Positions 1-7,269 of a stretch of 26,431 bases of DNA are shown here, piece after piece. The notes below the pieces were generated by a model that saw only the letters and a list, made by a program, of their open reading frames with translations, did not search any database and was not told the DNA's origin. Origin of the DNA: an uncultured Clostridia bacterium (GTDB lineage Bacteria > Bacillota > Clostridia > Oscillospirales > Acutalibacteraceae); assembly GCA_937901145.1 (NCBI GenBank), contig CALCHE010000084.1, positions 1 through 26,431 on the forward strand, given 5' to 3'. Position 1 is the first letter of the stretch. Each line of letters starts with the position of its first letter. The position numbers were made by a program, and so were the translations under genes.

Positions 1-587
1 TCGGTGCACAGGTGCTTAATAACCGTTCAGTAGAAATGGCAAAGAAATATAATGTTGAGCTTGAAGTTCTTTCAAGTATGGTAAGAGAAAACGGAACAAT
101 CGTCAGGGAGGTTGCTAATATGGAAAAAATGTTAATCAGAGGCGTAACTAAGGATACAGATGTTGCCAGAATTTCAGTAGTAGGTATGAAGGATATTCCC
201 GGTAACGCTTTTAAAATGTTCTCAAGACTTGCTCAGAAAAAAATCAATATTGACGTTATCCTTCAGTCAGTAGGCCGTGACGGTACAAAGGATATCTCCT
301 TTACCTGTGCTAAGAGCTGTGCTGATGACGCAGTAGCAATCCTCGAGGATATTTTCGCTATGGAGGGTGCAGCGGTTTCCTCCGATACCACTGTTGCAAA
401 GATTTCTATCGTAGGTGCAGGTATGCAGTCTCACTCAGGCACAGCATCAAAGATGTTCGGAGCTCTTTACGAGGCAGGCATCAATATTTCTATGATTTCC
501 ACCAGTGAAATTACTATCAGTGTTCTTATTGATAAGGAGCTTGCTGATAAGGCTGTTTCTGCAGTTCATAAGGCATTTTTCGGTTGA
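1..587 (+). CDS. lysC: Aspartate kinase, C-terminal part (5' end outside window)
   Basis: Aspartokinase phosphorylates L-aspartate, the first step of the pathway to lysine, threonine and methionine. Only the end is present. The frame is open from base 3 and begins mid-protein in the GAQVLNNRSVEMAKKY region, which in the family closes the kinase domain (usual form GAKVLHPRSVE). Two ACT regulatory domains follow: the first from about the RGVTKDTDVARISVVG stretch, the second from the VAKISIVG stretch and containing STSEITISVLI, the part that in this family shapes amino-acid feedback inhibition. The GTG at base 12 is an internal codon, not a start. An intrinsic terminator follows 15 bases after the stop, so this is the last gene of its transcript. 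Which end product inhibits it cannot be read from here. Confidence 0.93.
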   Translation, partial: GAQVLNNRSVEMAKKYNVELEVLSSMVRENGTIVREVANMEKMLIRGVTKDTDVARISVVGMKDIPGNAFKMFSRLAQKKINIDVILQSVGRDGTKDISFTCAKSCADDAVAILEDIFAMEGAAVSSDTTVAKISIVGAGMQSHSGTASKMFGALYEAGINISMISTSEITISVLIDKELADKAVSAVHKAFFG

Positions 588-602
588 TTAAAAAAGAATA
601 GA

Positions 603-630
603 GGCTGTCGTTACGGCAGCCTTTTCTGTT
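603..630 (+). terminator. Intrinsic terminator after aspartate kinase
   Basis: An 8-bp stem (GGCTGTCG with CGGCAGCC, one G-T wobble) has a 3-base loop TTA and is followed by TTTTCTGTTT. It separates the aspartate kinase from the ABC transporter gene. Confidence 0.85.
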
Positions 631-683
631 TAAAAGCGTTAAAGCATTGGAAGTAATACAAACAGCGAAATCAGGTGATAACA

Positions 684-2423
684 ATGAAAAATAAAGGTGT
701 AATGTTAAAATGGTTTTTACCGTACTTTAAAAAGCACAAAAAAGTGCTCGTTCTCGACCTTTTCTGCGCAGCACTTACCACGGGTGCAGAGCTTATTCTC
801 CCGATGATGGTCAGAGAAATTACAAATATAGCTACTACGGATATTTCAAAGCTTACTCTTGAGCTGATTCTGTCTATGGCTGCAGTTTATGCCGTGTTCA
901 AGATAATCGATATGTGTGCCGGCTATTATATGATTTATGTGGGACACGGAATGGGTGTAAAAATCGAAAGAGATATGCGCGAGGATATGTTCTCACATCT
1001 TCTTACAGCTCCCTTCAGCTATTTCGATAAAACTAAGGTAGGACAGCTTATGTCCAGAATTACTACAGATCTTTTCGATATAGCGGAGTTTTCGCATCAT
1101 TGTCCCGAGGAGTTCTTTATAGCGGGTATCAAGGTAGTAGTTTCGTTTGCAGTTCTGACTACTATCAATCCACTCCTTACAGTTTCTACCTTCGTGGTAA
1201 TACCGCTTATTTTCTGGGGCACTATGTATTTCCGCAGAAAAATGAGAAAGGTTTTCGCTGAAAGAAGAGTAATTGCAGGCGATGTGAACGCTCAGACGGA
1301 GACTACACTTTTAGGTATAAGGGTGGTTAAATCCTTCGGAAACGAAAGCATCGAAAGAGGGAAGTTCAATAAGGAAAGTGAAAAATTAGCCGCTGTGCAG
1401 ACAGCATCATATAAATATATGGCAAGACTTAATGCAGTAGTCAGACTTTTCGACGGACTTATGTACCTTATTATGATTCTTTTGGGCGGTATATTTCTCA
1501 TTGACGGCAAAATTACTGCCGCTGATATGACAGCCTATCTTCTTTACATCGGTATGCTTATTTCAGCTATCAAGCGTATAGTCGAATTTACCGAGCAGTT
1601 CGAAAAGGGTGTGACAGGTGTTATGCGCTTCGCAGAAATTCTGGAAACACCTTCGGAAAAGGGTTACGAGGCTACAGATAAAATCACAGATGTCAAGGGT
1701 GATATTGACTTCGAGGATGTGACCTTCAGCTATAGCAGTGAAAAGGGTAATGTACTGGCTAACATAAATCTTTCCGTAAAAAAAGGCGAAAACATCGCCA
1801 TAGTGGGTCCTTCGGGTAGTGGTAAGACTACACTGTGCAGTCTGCTTTCCCGCTTCTATGAGCTTACTGACGGTAAAATAAAGCTCGACGGTAAAGATAT
1901 AAATGATATTTCTCTCGAATCTCTTCGCTCTGCTATAGGTGTGGTTCAGCAGGACGTTTATCTTTTCTCAGGCTCTGTTATGGAAAACATCCTTTACGGT
2001 AAGGATGGCGCCACGAGAGAAGAAGCCATTGAAGCGGCTAAAAGAGCAGGTGCTCACGATTTCATCGAATCCCTGCCTCAGGGTTATGATACCTATGTGG
2101 GTGAAAGAGGAGTAATGCTTTCGGGCGGTCAGAAGCAGAGAATAAGTATAGCCAGAGTTTTCGTGAAAAATCCGCCTGTGGTCATTCTCGACGAGGCTAC
2201 TTCGGCTCTCGATAACGAAAGTGAGCAGTACATCAAAAAATCGCTCGCTGAGCTTACCAAAGGAAGAACTACATTTACAATTGCTCACCGTCTTTCCACA
2301 GTAAGGAACGCTACGCGTATTATCGTTCTTACGGAAAAGGGTATAGAAGAGCAGGGAACTCATGACGAGCTTATGGTGAAGGAAAACGGAATTTACCGAA
2401 GACTTAACGAAAACGAACAGTAA
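684..2423 (+). CDS. ABC exporter, fused membrane and ATPase domains
   Basis: A half-transporter of the ABCB/MsbA-like exporter type, expected to dimerise and drive efflux or flipping of an unknown substrate across the cytoplasmic membrane. An N-terminal six-helix type-1 exporter domain (residues about 1-320) is followed by a nucleotide-binding domain. That domain has Walker A GPSGSGKTT (about residue 375), a Q-loop (VVQQDVYLFSGS), signature LSGGQKQR, Walker B VVILDEAT with its catalytic Glu, a D-loop SALD and the H-loop IAHRLS. All catalytic motifs are intact, so a homodimer is plausible, and no partner half-transporter lies next to it. I place the start at ATG 684 rather than the in-frame GTG at 675, because that GTG lies within the ribosome binding site AGGTGA (673-678). 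The gene stands alone between two terminators and converges on typA. Substrate unknown. Confidence 0.93.
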   Translation: MKNKGVMLKWFLPYFKKHKKVLVLDLFCAALTTGAELILPMMVREITNIATTDISKLTLELILSMAAVYAVFKIIDMCAGYYMIYVGHGMGVKIERDMREDMFSHLLTAPFSYFDKTKVGQLMSRITTDLFDIAEFSHHCPEEFFIAGIKVVVSFAVLTTINPLLTVSTFVVIPLIFWGTMYFRRKMRKVFAERRVIAGDVNAQTETTLLGIRVVKSFGNESIERGKFNKESEKLAAVQTASYKYMARLNAVVRLFDGLMYLIMILLGGIFLIDGKITAADMTAYLLYIGMLISAIKRIVEFTEQFEKGVTGVMRFAEILETPSEKGYEATDKITDVKGDIDFEDVTFSYSSEKGNVLANINLSVKKGENIAIVGPSGSGKTTLCSLLSRFYELTDGKIKLDGKDINDISLESLRSAIGVVQQDVYLFSGSVMENILYGKDGATREEAIEAAKRAGAHDFIESLPQGYDTYVGERGVMLSGGQKQRISIARVFVKNPPVVILDEATSALDNESEQYIKKSLAELTKGRTTFTIAHRLSTVRNATRIIVLTEKGIEEQGTHDELMVKENGIYRRLNENEQ

Positions 2424-2428
2424 TTCAG

Positions 2429-2464
2429 AGTCAGCATTTACCGGAGGGTGAGTGCTGACTTTTC
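2429..2464 (+). terminator. Terminator of the ABC exporter gene
   Basis: AGTCAGCA (2429-2436) pairs perfectly with TGCTGACT (2453-2460), with a 16-base interior and a short T-tract (TTTTC) downstream. The large loop and short T-tract make it a moderate terminator. It lies a few bases after the stop codon. Confidence 0.65.
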
Positions 2465-2472
2465 ACTATGCA

Positions 2473-2550
2473 GGGGGCAAGCGACCGTAAACGGTCAATC
2501 CCGACACCGCTGCGGGTGTCGGGATTCCCTGTATACAGGGGCTTGCCCCC
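2473..2550. repeat. 78-bp perfect cloverleaf palindromic element
   Basis: The outer stem is 10 bp: GGGGGCAAGC (2473-2482) pairs with GCTTGCCCCC (2541-2550). Inside it, with no unpaired junction base, sit three back-to-back hairpins. The first is GACCGTAAACGGTC (2483-2496). The second has a 12-bp stem, AATCCCGACACC (2497-2508) with GGTGTCGGGATT (2515-2526), around a six-base loop. The third is CCCTGTATACAGGG (2527-2540). Every base from 2473 to 2550 is in a stem or a hairpin loop, making a four-way junction. It lies between two convergent genes and is more GC-rich than its surroundings. It resembles intergenic REP/MITE-type palindromic repeats, but only one copy is in the window, so repeat status is inferred. 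It is not a tRNA. Confidence 0.8.
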
Positions 2551-2583
2551 CCACCTCACGGTAAAGCACAGCCTTTCCGCCAC

Positions 2584-2615
2584 TAAAAAAACTCACAGCC
2601 TACGCAGACTGTGAG
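2584..2615 (-). terminator. Intrinsic terminator of typA (minus strand)
   Basis: Read on the minus strand, CTCACAG (2615-2609) pairs with CTGTGAG (2598-2592) across a 10-base loop and is followed by T7 (A-run 2591-2585 on the plus strand). It lies 16 bases after the typA stop. Confidence 0.85.
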
Positions 2616-2631
2616 GTAAAAATATTTCTTA

Positions 2632-4452
2632 TCAGTTTTTCTTGAATTGCTTTTTCATTCTCTGTTCCTTTGAGAGAATGGTCTTTCTGAGTCTGAGCGA
2701 AAGGGGAGTAACCTCTAAAAGCTCGTCATCCTTGATGAATTCCATACACTGCTCGAGAGAAAGGGTTACGGGAGGAACCAGACGGAGTGCATCGTCTGAG
2801 CCTGAAGCACGGGTGTTTGTCAGGTGCTTCTGCTTACATACATTACATACCACGTCCTCAGCCTTTGAGCATTCACCGACTATCATACCCTCGTAAACAG
2901 GTACGCCTGCACCGATGAAAAGTCTGCCTCTGTCCTGAGTATTGAAAAGACCGTAGGCTGAGCTTTCGCCTGTTTCGTGAACGACGATTGATCCTCTTTC
3001 TCTGGTTACGATGTCACCCTTGTAGGGTTCATAGCCTGCGAAAAGCTGATTCATAATACCGTTACCGTTGGTGTCGGTCATAAATTCACTTCTGTAGCCG
3101 ATGAGACCGCGTGAGGGAATTCTGAATTCGAGGTGGGTTGATCCGCCGTCTCTTGCACCCATATTTTCCAGTTCGCCTTTACGTGAGCCGAGCTTTTCGA
3201 TGACAGCACCCACATACTGCTCGGGCACCTCTACGATGAGAAGCTCCATTGGCTCCATTGTTACTCCGTTTTCTTCCTTGAGGATAACCTTTGGGCGTGA
3301 AACGGAGAATTCGTAGCCCTGACGGCGCATCGTTTCGATGAGTATGGAAAGATGCAATTCACCTCGACCGCTTACCTTGAAGCTGTCTGTGGTTTCGGTT
3401 TCCTCTACGCGCATTGAAACGTTGGTTTCTACTTCCTTGAAAAGTCTGTCACGTATATTTCTTGAGGTAACGAATTTACCTTCCTTCCCTGCAAAGGGGC
3501 TGTTATTAACGATGAAGTTCATCGAAATGGTAGGCTCGTCGATTTTAACGAAGGGGAGAGCCTCAACGTGGTCGGGGTCACAAGCGGTGTCACCGATATT
3601 GAGCTCAGAAATACCTGAAACGCAGATAAGGTCACCCATTGAAGCGGTGGTTACTTCAGTTCTCTTGAGACCTTCGAACTGATAAAGCTTGGAAATTCTG
3701 ACGTTTCTTCTGTCACCGTCATTGTTGCAGAGAACTACCTGCTGACCCTGCTTTACCGTACCTCTTTCCACTCTGCCGATACCGATTCTGCCGATGTAGT
3801 CGTCGTAGTCCAGAGAAGAGAAAAGAATCTGAGTGGGACCCTCTATGTCACCCTTGGGAGGGTCGATATTTTCGAGAATAGCATCGAGAAGAGGTCTCAT
3901 ATCACCGTCTCTTACGGTTTCATCAGCTGAGGAGTAGCCGTCTCTGGCTGATGCATAGATAACAGGGAATTCGAGCTGATCCTCGTCAGCACCGAGATCG
4001 ATGAAAAGGTCTAAAACCTCATCGATAACTTCTGCAGGTCTTGCACCGGGACGGTCGATTTTATTTACTACTACGAGAACCTTCTTTTTCAGACCGAGAG
4101 CCTTTTTGAGTACGAAGCGTGTCTGAGGCATACAGCCCTCGAAAGCGTCAACGAGTAAAAGTACACCGTCAACCATCATAAGAATACGCTCTACCTCGCC
4201 GCCGAAGTCAGCGTGACCCGGTGTGTCAACGATGTTTATTTTTACATCCTTGTAGTTTACTGAAGTGTTTTTAGAAAGAATAGTGATACCTCTTTCTCTT
4301 TCCAGGTCATTTGAGTCCATTACTCTGTCGGCAACCTGCTCGTTTTCACGGAAGGTACCGCTCTGTTTAAGAAGCTCGTCAACCATGGTGGTTTTACCGT
4401 GGTCAACATGGGCAATAATTGCTACATTTCTTACAGTGTTTCTTACGTCCAT
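2632..4452 (-). CDS. typA: Ribosome-associated GTPase TypA/BipA
   Basis: A translational GTPase of the EF-G/LepA group that binds ribosomes and is needed for normal ribosome assembly or growth under stress such as cold. At 606 residues it has the usual length of the family. The G domain is complete: G1 AHVDHGKTT (residues 14-22), G2 around RGITIL (54-59), G3 DTPGH (76-80), G4 NKID (130-133). Domains II, III and V and the TypA-specific C-terminal region follow, the last with the RIPSRGLIGYRSEFMTDT and GAGVPVYEGMIVGE type stretches. The start ATG has AGGTGA five bases upstream. It is transcribed alone from its own promoter (4489-4517) to its own terminator and converges on the ABC exporter gene. 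The C-terminal tail is basic (KEQRMKKQFKKN). Confidence 0.97.
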   Translation of the reverse strand: MDVRNTVRNVAIIAHVDHGKTTMVDELLKQSGTFRENEQVADRVMDSNDLERERGITILSKNTSVNYKDVKINIVDTPGHADFGGEVERILMMVDGVLLLVDAFEGCMPQTRFVLKKALGLKKKVLVVVNKIDRPGARPAEVIDEVLDLFIDLGADEDQLEFPVIYASARDGYSSADETVRDGDMRPLLDAILENIDPPKGDIEGPTQILFSSLDYDDYIGRIGIGRVERGTVKQGQQVVLCNNDGDRRNVRISKLYQFEGLKRTEVTTASMGDLICVSGISELNIGDTACDPDHVEALPFVKIDEPTISMNFIVNNSPFAGKEGKFVTSRNIRDRLFKEVETNVSMRVEETETTDSFKVSGRGELHLSILIETMRRQGYEFSVSRPKVILKEENGVTMEPMELLIVEVPEQYVGAVIEKLGSRKGELENMGARDGGSTHLEFRIPSRGLIGYRSEFMTDTNGNGIMNQLFAGYEPYKGDIVTRERGSIVVHETGESSAYGLFNTQDRGRLFIGAGVPVYEGMIVGECSKAEDVVCNVCKQKHLTNTRASGSDDALRLVPPVTLSLEQCMEFIKDDELLEVTPLSLRLRKTILSKEQRMKKQFKKN

Positions 4453-4488
4453 TATTTCACCTGATTTAAATTAAATTTCAACTATATT

Positions 4489-4517
4489 ATTTTATCACGG
4501 TTTTCTTTTATTGGCAA
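4489..4517 (-). promoter_or_regulatory. Sigma-A-type promoter of typA
   Basis: On the minus strand TTGCCA (-35, plus-strand 4517-4512), a 17-base spacer and TAAAAT (-10, 4494-4489) lie about 40 bases upstream of the typA start. The next promoter, on the plus strand, diverges from it. Confidence 0.6.
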
Positions 4518-4595
4518 GTTGAAATTATACATATCCGAACTAAGATTTTTGTGTAAAACATACAATAAAAAACATAAATTATTTTGATTTGGCTA

Positions 4596-4625
4596 TTGAT
4601 ATTTGTCAGGGGAATATAATATAAT
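4596..4625 (+). promoter_or_regulatory. Promoter of the small-gene pair
   Basis: TTGATA (4596-4601), an 18-base spacer and TATAAT (4620-4625). A second overlapping TATAAT lies at 4615-4620. Transcription would start about 40 bases before the ATG at 4672. Confidence 0.5.
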
Positions 4626-4671
4626 AAAAAGAGACAATAATGCATATGAGAAATATTTAAGAGGTGATTTT

Positions 4672-4860
4672 ATGTCAGGCAATGTAGTTTTTATGCCGGA
4701 TATCGAATATAAAGCCTGGGTTAACGGAAATAAAGAGCTTCTGGACGATATAATAAAAACAGGCAAGGTATCCACCATGTGGCTGAGTAAGGGAAACAAC
4801 AAAAAATTTCTTGTGCGTTATTTCGGTGAGTGCGGATACACCATTTCTATCGACGATTGA
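4672..4860 (+). CDS. Unrecognised small protein, 62 residues
   Basis: I do not recognise this family. The start is set by a strong GAGGTGA (4661-4667) four bases before ATG 4672; an upstream in-frame TTG at 4603 lies inside the promoter and is rejected. The product is near neutral in charge, with no signal peptide or membrane helix. It contains FMPDIEYKAWVNGNKELLDD near the N-terminus and KKFLVRYFGECGYTISIDD at the C-terminus, which reads like a small folded domain (helix then strands). It is followed 19 bases later by another small gene with its own ribosome binding site, and both lie between one promoter and one terminator. The strong ribosome binding site and the defined transcript support a real gene. 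Confidence 0.7.
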   Translation: MSGNVVFMPDIEYKAWVNGNKELLDDIIKTGKVSTMWLSKGNNKKFLVRYFGECGYTISIDD

Positions 4861-4879
4861 CATTACGAAGGAGAAAACC

Positions 4880-5062
4880 ATGGACAGAGAAACTATAATT
4901 AATCTTCCTAAAAAAATACTGAAATTTGTTATAGCCGCCAAGCTTATAAGCAAGACTGTAAAAACAGCTCGTAAAATTTACAGCTTTATTCCTAAATATG
5001 ACACCATAACAGGGATTGACACCGATAAGCTTGTACAGAATCATATGCATAAGGAACCGTAA
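4880..5062 (+). CDS. Unrecognised small basic protein, 60 residues
   Basis: No family is recognised. ATG 4880 follows AAGGAG (4868-4873) with a six-base gap. The first 40 residues are rich in Lys and Ile/Leu/Val (for example LPKKILKFVIAAKLISKTVK) and would form a cationic amphipathic helix. The apolar run is broken by lysines, so an ordinary membrane span is unlikely but peripheral membrane binding is possible. The C-terminus (IDTDKLVQNHMHKEP) is polar. It is probably co-transcribed with the 62-residue gene upstream, and a strong terminator follows 10 bases after the stop. Confidence 0.65.
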   Translation: MDRETIINLPKKILKFVIAAKLISKTVKTARKIYSFIPKYDTITGIDTDKLVQNHMHKEP

Positions 5063-5071
5063 ACGGTGCAG

Positions 5072-5100
5072 GACAGGATGCGTTATCCTGTCTTATTTTT
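5072..5100 (+). terminator. Intrinsic terminator of the small-gene pair
   Basis: GACAGGAT (5072-5079) and ATCCTGTC (5085-5092) form an 8-bp stem with loop GCGTT, followed by TTATTTTTTT. Confidence 0.88.
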
Positions 5101-5122
5101 TTGCTGTTTTTTTAATTTGCTA

Positions 5123-5151
5123 TTGTCATTTATCTGTCAGTATAGTATAAT
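5123..5151 (+). promoter_or_regulatory. Promoter of the 5208-9081 operon
   Basis: TTGTCA (5123-5128), a 17-base spacer and a perfect TATAAT (5146-5151). The start codon at 5208 is 57 bases downstream of the -10, with AAGGAG in between. Confidence 0.7.
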
Positions 5152-5207
5152 GTTCTATATGTTTCTGTTTGTATAGGTTTAACTATATATAAAGGAGAAA
5201 TCAAATT

Positions 5208-6479
5208 ATGAGAAATAACACCTTTGAATGGTTCAGACTTGATAATGCTGCGAAGATTTTTCCGGGTCAGAACTCAAGGACCTGGTCAAATGTTTTTCGC
5301 TTCGGTGTGGAGCTAAAGGAAGAGGTTGAACCTGAGGTTCTGGAAAAAGCACTTGAAAGAACTCTCAAAAGAATCCCTACCTTCAATGTCCGTATGCGTA
5401 ACGGCTTTTTCTGGCACTATTTCGAAAAAAATCCTAATAAGCCTGTGGTTTGCCCTGATATAAATAATCCCTGCTACCGTATTAACTTTAAAGAAAATAA
5501 CGGCTTTCTTTTCCGTACCTATTATCACGGCAGAAGAATATGCGTGGATGTTTATCATGCACTCTGTGACGGCTACGGTGCAGTGATTTTTGTTTCTACT
5601 CTGGCGGCAGAATATCTGAGACTAAAAGGTCATACCATTTCGCATAATGAATTTGTTCTCGATGTTAATGAAGCACCGAAACCTGAGGAGCTTGAGGACT
5701 CCTACAGCAAATATGCGTCCTCTAAGGTGAAATTTGACCGCGGAGACAAGTGGGCATATCACGCTAAAGGCACTAAAATGAACCGTCATACAGGTAACTA
5801 TATGACAGGCATAATGTCATTTAAGCAGATTCATGCTATTGCTAAAGGCTACGGGGTTACGGTGACAGAGCTTTTCACAGCAATGCTTATCGACATTCAT
5901 TACCGTAAGCAGCTCCGTGAGAATAAAAAGCAGAAGGAAATCAGCGTTCAGGTTCCTGTTAATCTGCGTAAGGCATTTCCTTCGAAAACTCTGAGAAACT
6001 TTGTTCTTTGTCTTGTGGTCAGGATAAATCCTGATCTCGGGGAATATACCTTCGAGGAAATACTCCGCACCGTTTCTCTTCAGCTTCGTCTTGCAAATGA
6101 CCCGAAGCTTATCAATTCTCTTATGACTGATAATCTGAAAATCGAAAGAAACCCTGTGGCGAGACTTCTGCCTCTGCCTATAAAGGATTTGGGTGTAGCT
6201 ATAACCTTCTTCATTACTGCTGAGCAGAAAACATCCATTCTGCTTTCGAATGTAGGTCTCGTCAGGCTGCCTGAGGAAATGTACGAGCACGTGGAAAAAT
6301 ATATTTTCTACACAGGTGCAGGTAAGCTTAACGGCGCTCGCTGCTCCGTTATGAGTACGGGTGATACTCTCATTTTCGGCTTCTCGAGCTGTTATGAGGA
6401 AACGGATATTCAGCGTGAGTTTTTTACCCGACTGGTAAAAATGGGTGTTCACGTAAAAATCGAAAGCAACAGAGATTAA
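5208..6479 (+). CDS. Condensation/alcohol-acetyltransferase-like protein
   Basis: A 423-residue protein of the CoA/carrier-dependent acyltransferase superfamily (NRPS condensation domains, PapA and alcohol acetyltransferases). The catalytic signature HxxxDG is intact as H117-A-L-C-D121-G122 in the context DVYHALCDGYGA. The His is the general base in this superfamily; the Asp holds the fold together. The rest fits the two-lobed fold: an N-terminal half with EPEVLEKALERTLKRIPTFNVRM, and a C-terminal half with VQVPVNLRKAFPSKTLRNF and the late FGFSSCYEETDI region. No signal peptide or membrane helix is seen. ATG 5208 follows AAGGAG. The gene leads an operon with a zinc-ribbon membrane protein and recQ. 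Acyl donor and acceptor are unknown; a lipid or surface-glycan acylation role is only inference from the membrane neighbour. It is a distant relative of the gene at 22048. Confidence 0.8.
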   Translation: MRNNTFEWFRLDNAAKIFPGQNSRTWSNVFRFGVELKEEVEPEVLEKALERTLKRIPTFNVRMRNGFFWHYFEKNPNKPVVCPDINNPCYRINFKENNGFLFRTYYHGRRICVDVYHALCDGYGAVIFVSTLAAEYLRLKGHTISHNEFVLDVNEAPKPEELEDSYSKYASSKVKFDRGDKWAYHAKGTKMNRHTGNYMTGIMSFKQIHAIAKGYGVTVTELFTAMLIDIHYRKQLRENKKQKEISVQVPVNLRKAFPSKTLRNFVLCLVVRINPDLGEYTFEEILRTVSLQLRLANDPKLINSLMTDNLKIERNPVARLLPLPIKDLGVAITFFITAEQKTSILLSNVGLVRLPEEMYEHVEKYIFYTGAGKLNGARCSVMSTGDTLIFGFSSCYEETDIQREFFTRLVKMGVHVKIESNRD

Positions 6480-6513
6480 AAAATAAGTCCTATCAAACCA
6501 AAGGAGAAATAAA

Positions 6514-7233
6514 ATGTCTTACTGTGTTAACTGTGGCGTAGAGCTTGATGCCAGCGCCTGTAAATGTGCCTTATGCGGTACTGCCGTATATAATCCGAAT
6601 AAAACTGAAGGGGAGCAGAAGGAAGTGCTTCATCCTTTTTCTGACCGTATACATCTTCCTGAGGAGCTTTCACCCTATGGCAGAAAGAAGCTTGTTCTCG
6701 CCATCGTGACTACGGTTATGGCGATACCTAACCTTGTCTGCATCCTTTTGAACCTCACTCTTTTCAAAGAATCACCCTGGTCTCTCGGTGTAATTTCAGG
6801 CAGTCTTTTTGCCTGGTCGGCATTTGTGCTTCCATTTGCCACGAAAAAACCGCGTCCTTATATTCTTTGGGTAGCAGACAGTGTTTTAGCCTGTCTTAAT
6901 GCTTTGGTTTTTGTGTGGCTGTACAGTGATATGAGCCTTTTCATTGAGTGCCTTTTACCTGTTATAGCTTCCTGCAGTATATGTGTACTTGCCTATATGC
7001 TCTGGTACAGAAAGAAAAGACATATTATTCTGAAAATTGCTTTTGTTTTTCTCTTTCTTTCACTTGCTCTTCTTTCGAGCGGTATTATTCTTAAGTTTTC
7101 CGGCGTTTTTGCCTACGGAATGGAAATAGGTATAATCTGCTTTGTTTCTTTACTTGCCGTAGCAGGATTTTTCTTTTACTGCTATTCGAGCAAGACAATC
7201 AGAAAATGGGCATCTAAGCGCTTTTTTCTCTGA
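6514..7233 (+). CDS. Zinc-ribbon six-helix membrane protein (DUF6320-like)
   Basis: 239 residues. The N-terminus is a zinc ribbon with C4-x2-C7 and C18-x2-C21 (CVNCG and CALCG). A polar linker follows, then about six hydrophobic segments between residues 65 and 230, and a basic C-terminus (SSKTIRKWASKRFFL). I think it belongs to the DUF6320 group, often found next to acetyltransferase-like genes in gut Clostridia; that assignment is from memory and unchecked. The spacing to the upstream gene is 34 bases, with AAAGGAG before ATG 6514, so the two are probably co-transcribed. A reasonable inference is that it anchors or supplies the neighbouring acyltransferase at the membrane. No catalytic residues are evident. 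Confidence 0.72.
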   Translation: MSYCVNCGVELDASACKCALCGTAVYNPNKTEGEQKEVLHPFSDRIHLPEELSPYGRKKLVLAIVTTVMAIPNLVCILLNLTLFKESPWSLGVISGSLFAWSAFVLPFATKKPRPYILWVADSVLACLNALVFVWLYSDMSLFIECLLPVIASCSICVLAYMLWYRKKRHIILKIAFVFLFLSLALLSSGIILKFSGVFAYGMEIGIICFVSLLAVAGFFFYCYSSKTIRKWASKRFFL

Positions 7234-7269
7234 TAAAAATACTATCTGTTGCCTCAGGGAGGTAAGTTT

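Noticed and set aside
2473..2550. Cloverleaf read as a tRNA or tRNA-like gene
   Set aside because: Stem lengths (10, 5, 12, 5) do not match 7-4-5-5, and there is no T-loop GTTC, D-loop or CCA context on either strand.
5817..6452. 211-codon open frame on the minus strand
   Set aside because: It is antisense to the condensation-like gene, without a recognisable domain.
7249..7269. TTG 7249 as the recQ start
   Set aside because: It lies upstream of the AGGGAGG ribosome binding site at 7256-7262; TTG 7270 is correctly spaced and gives the usual RecQ N-terminus.
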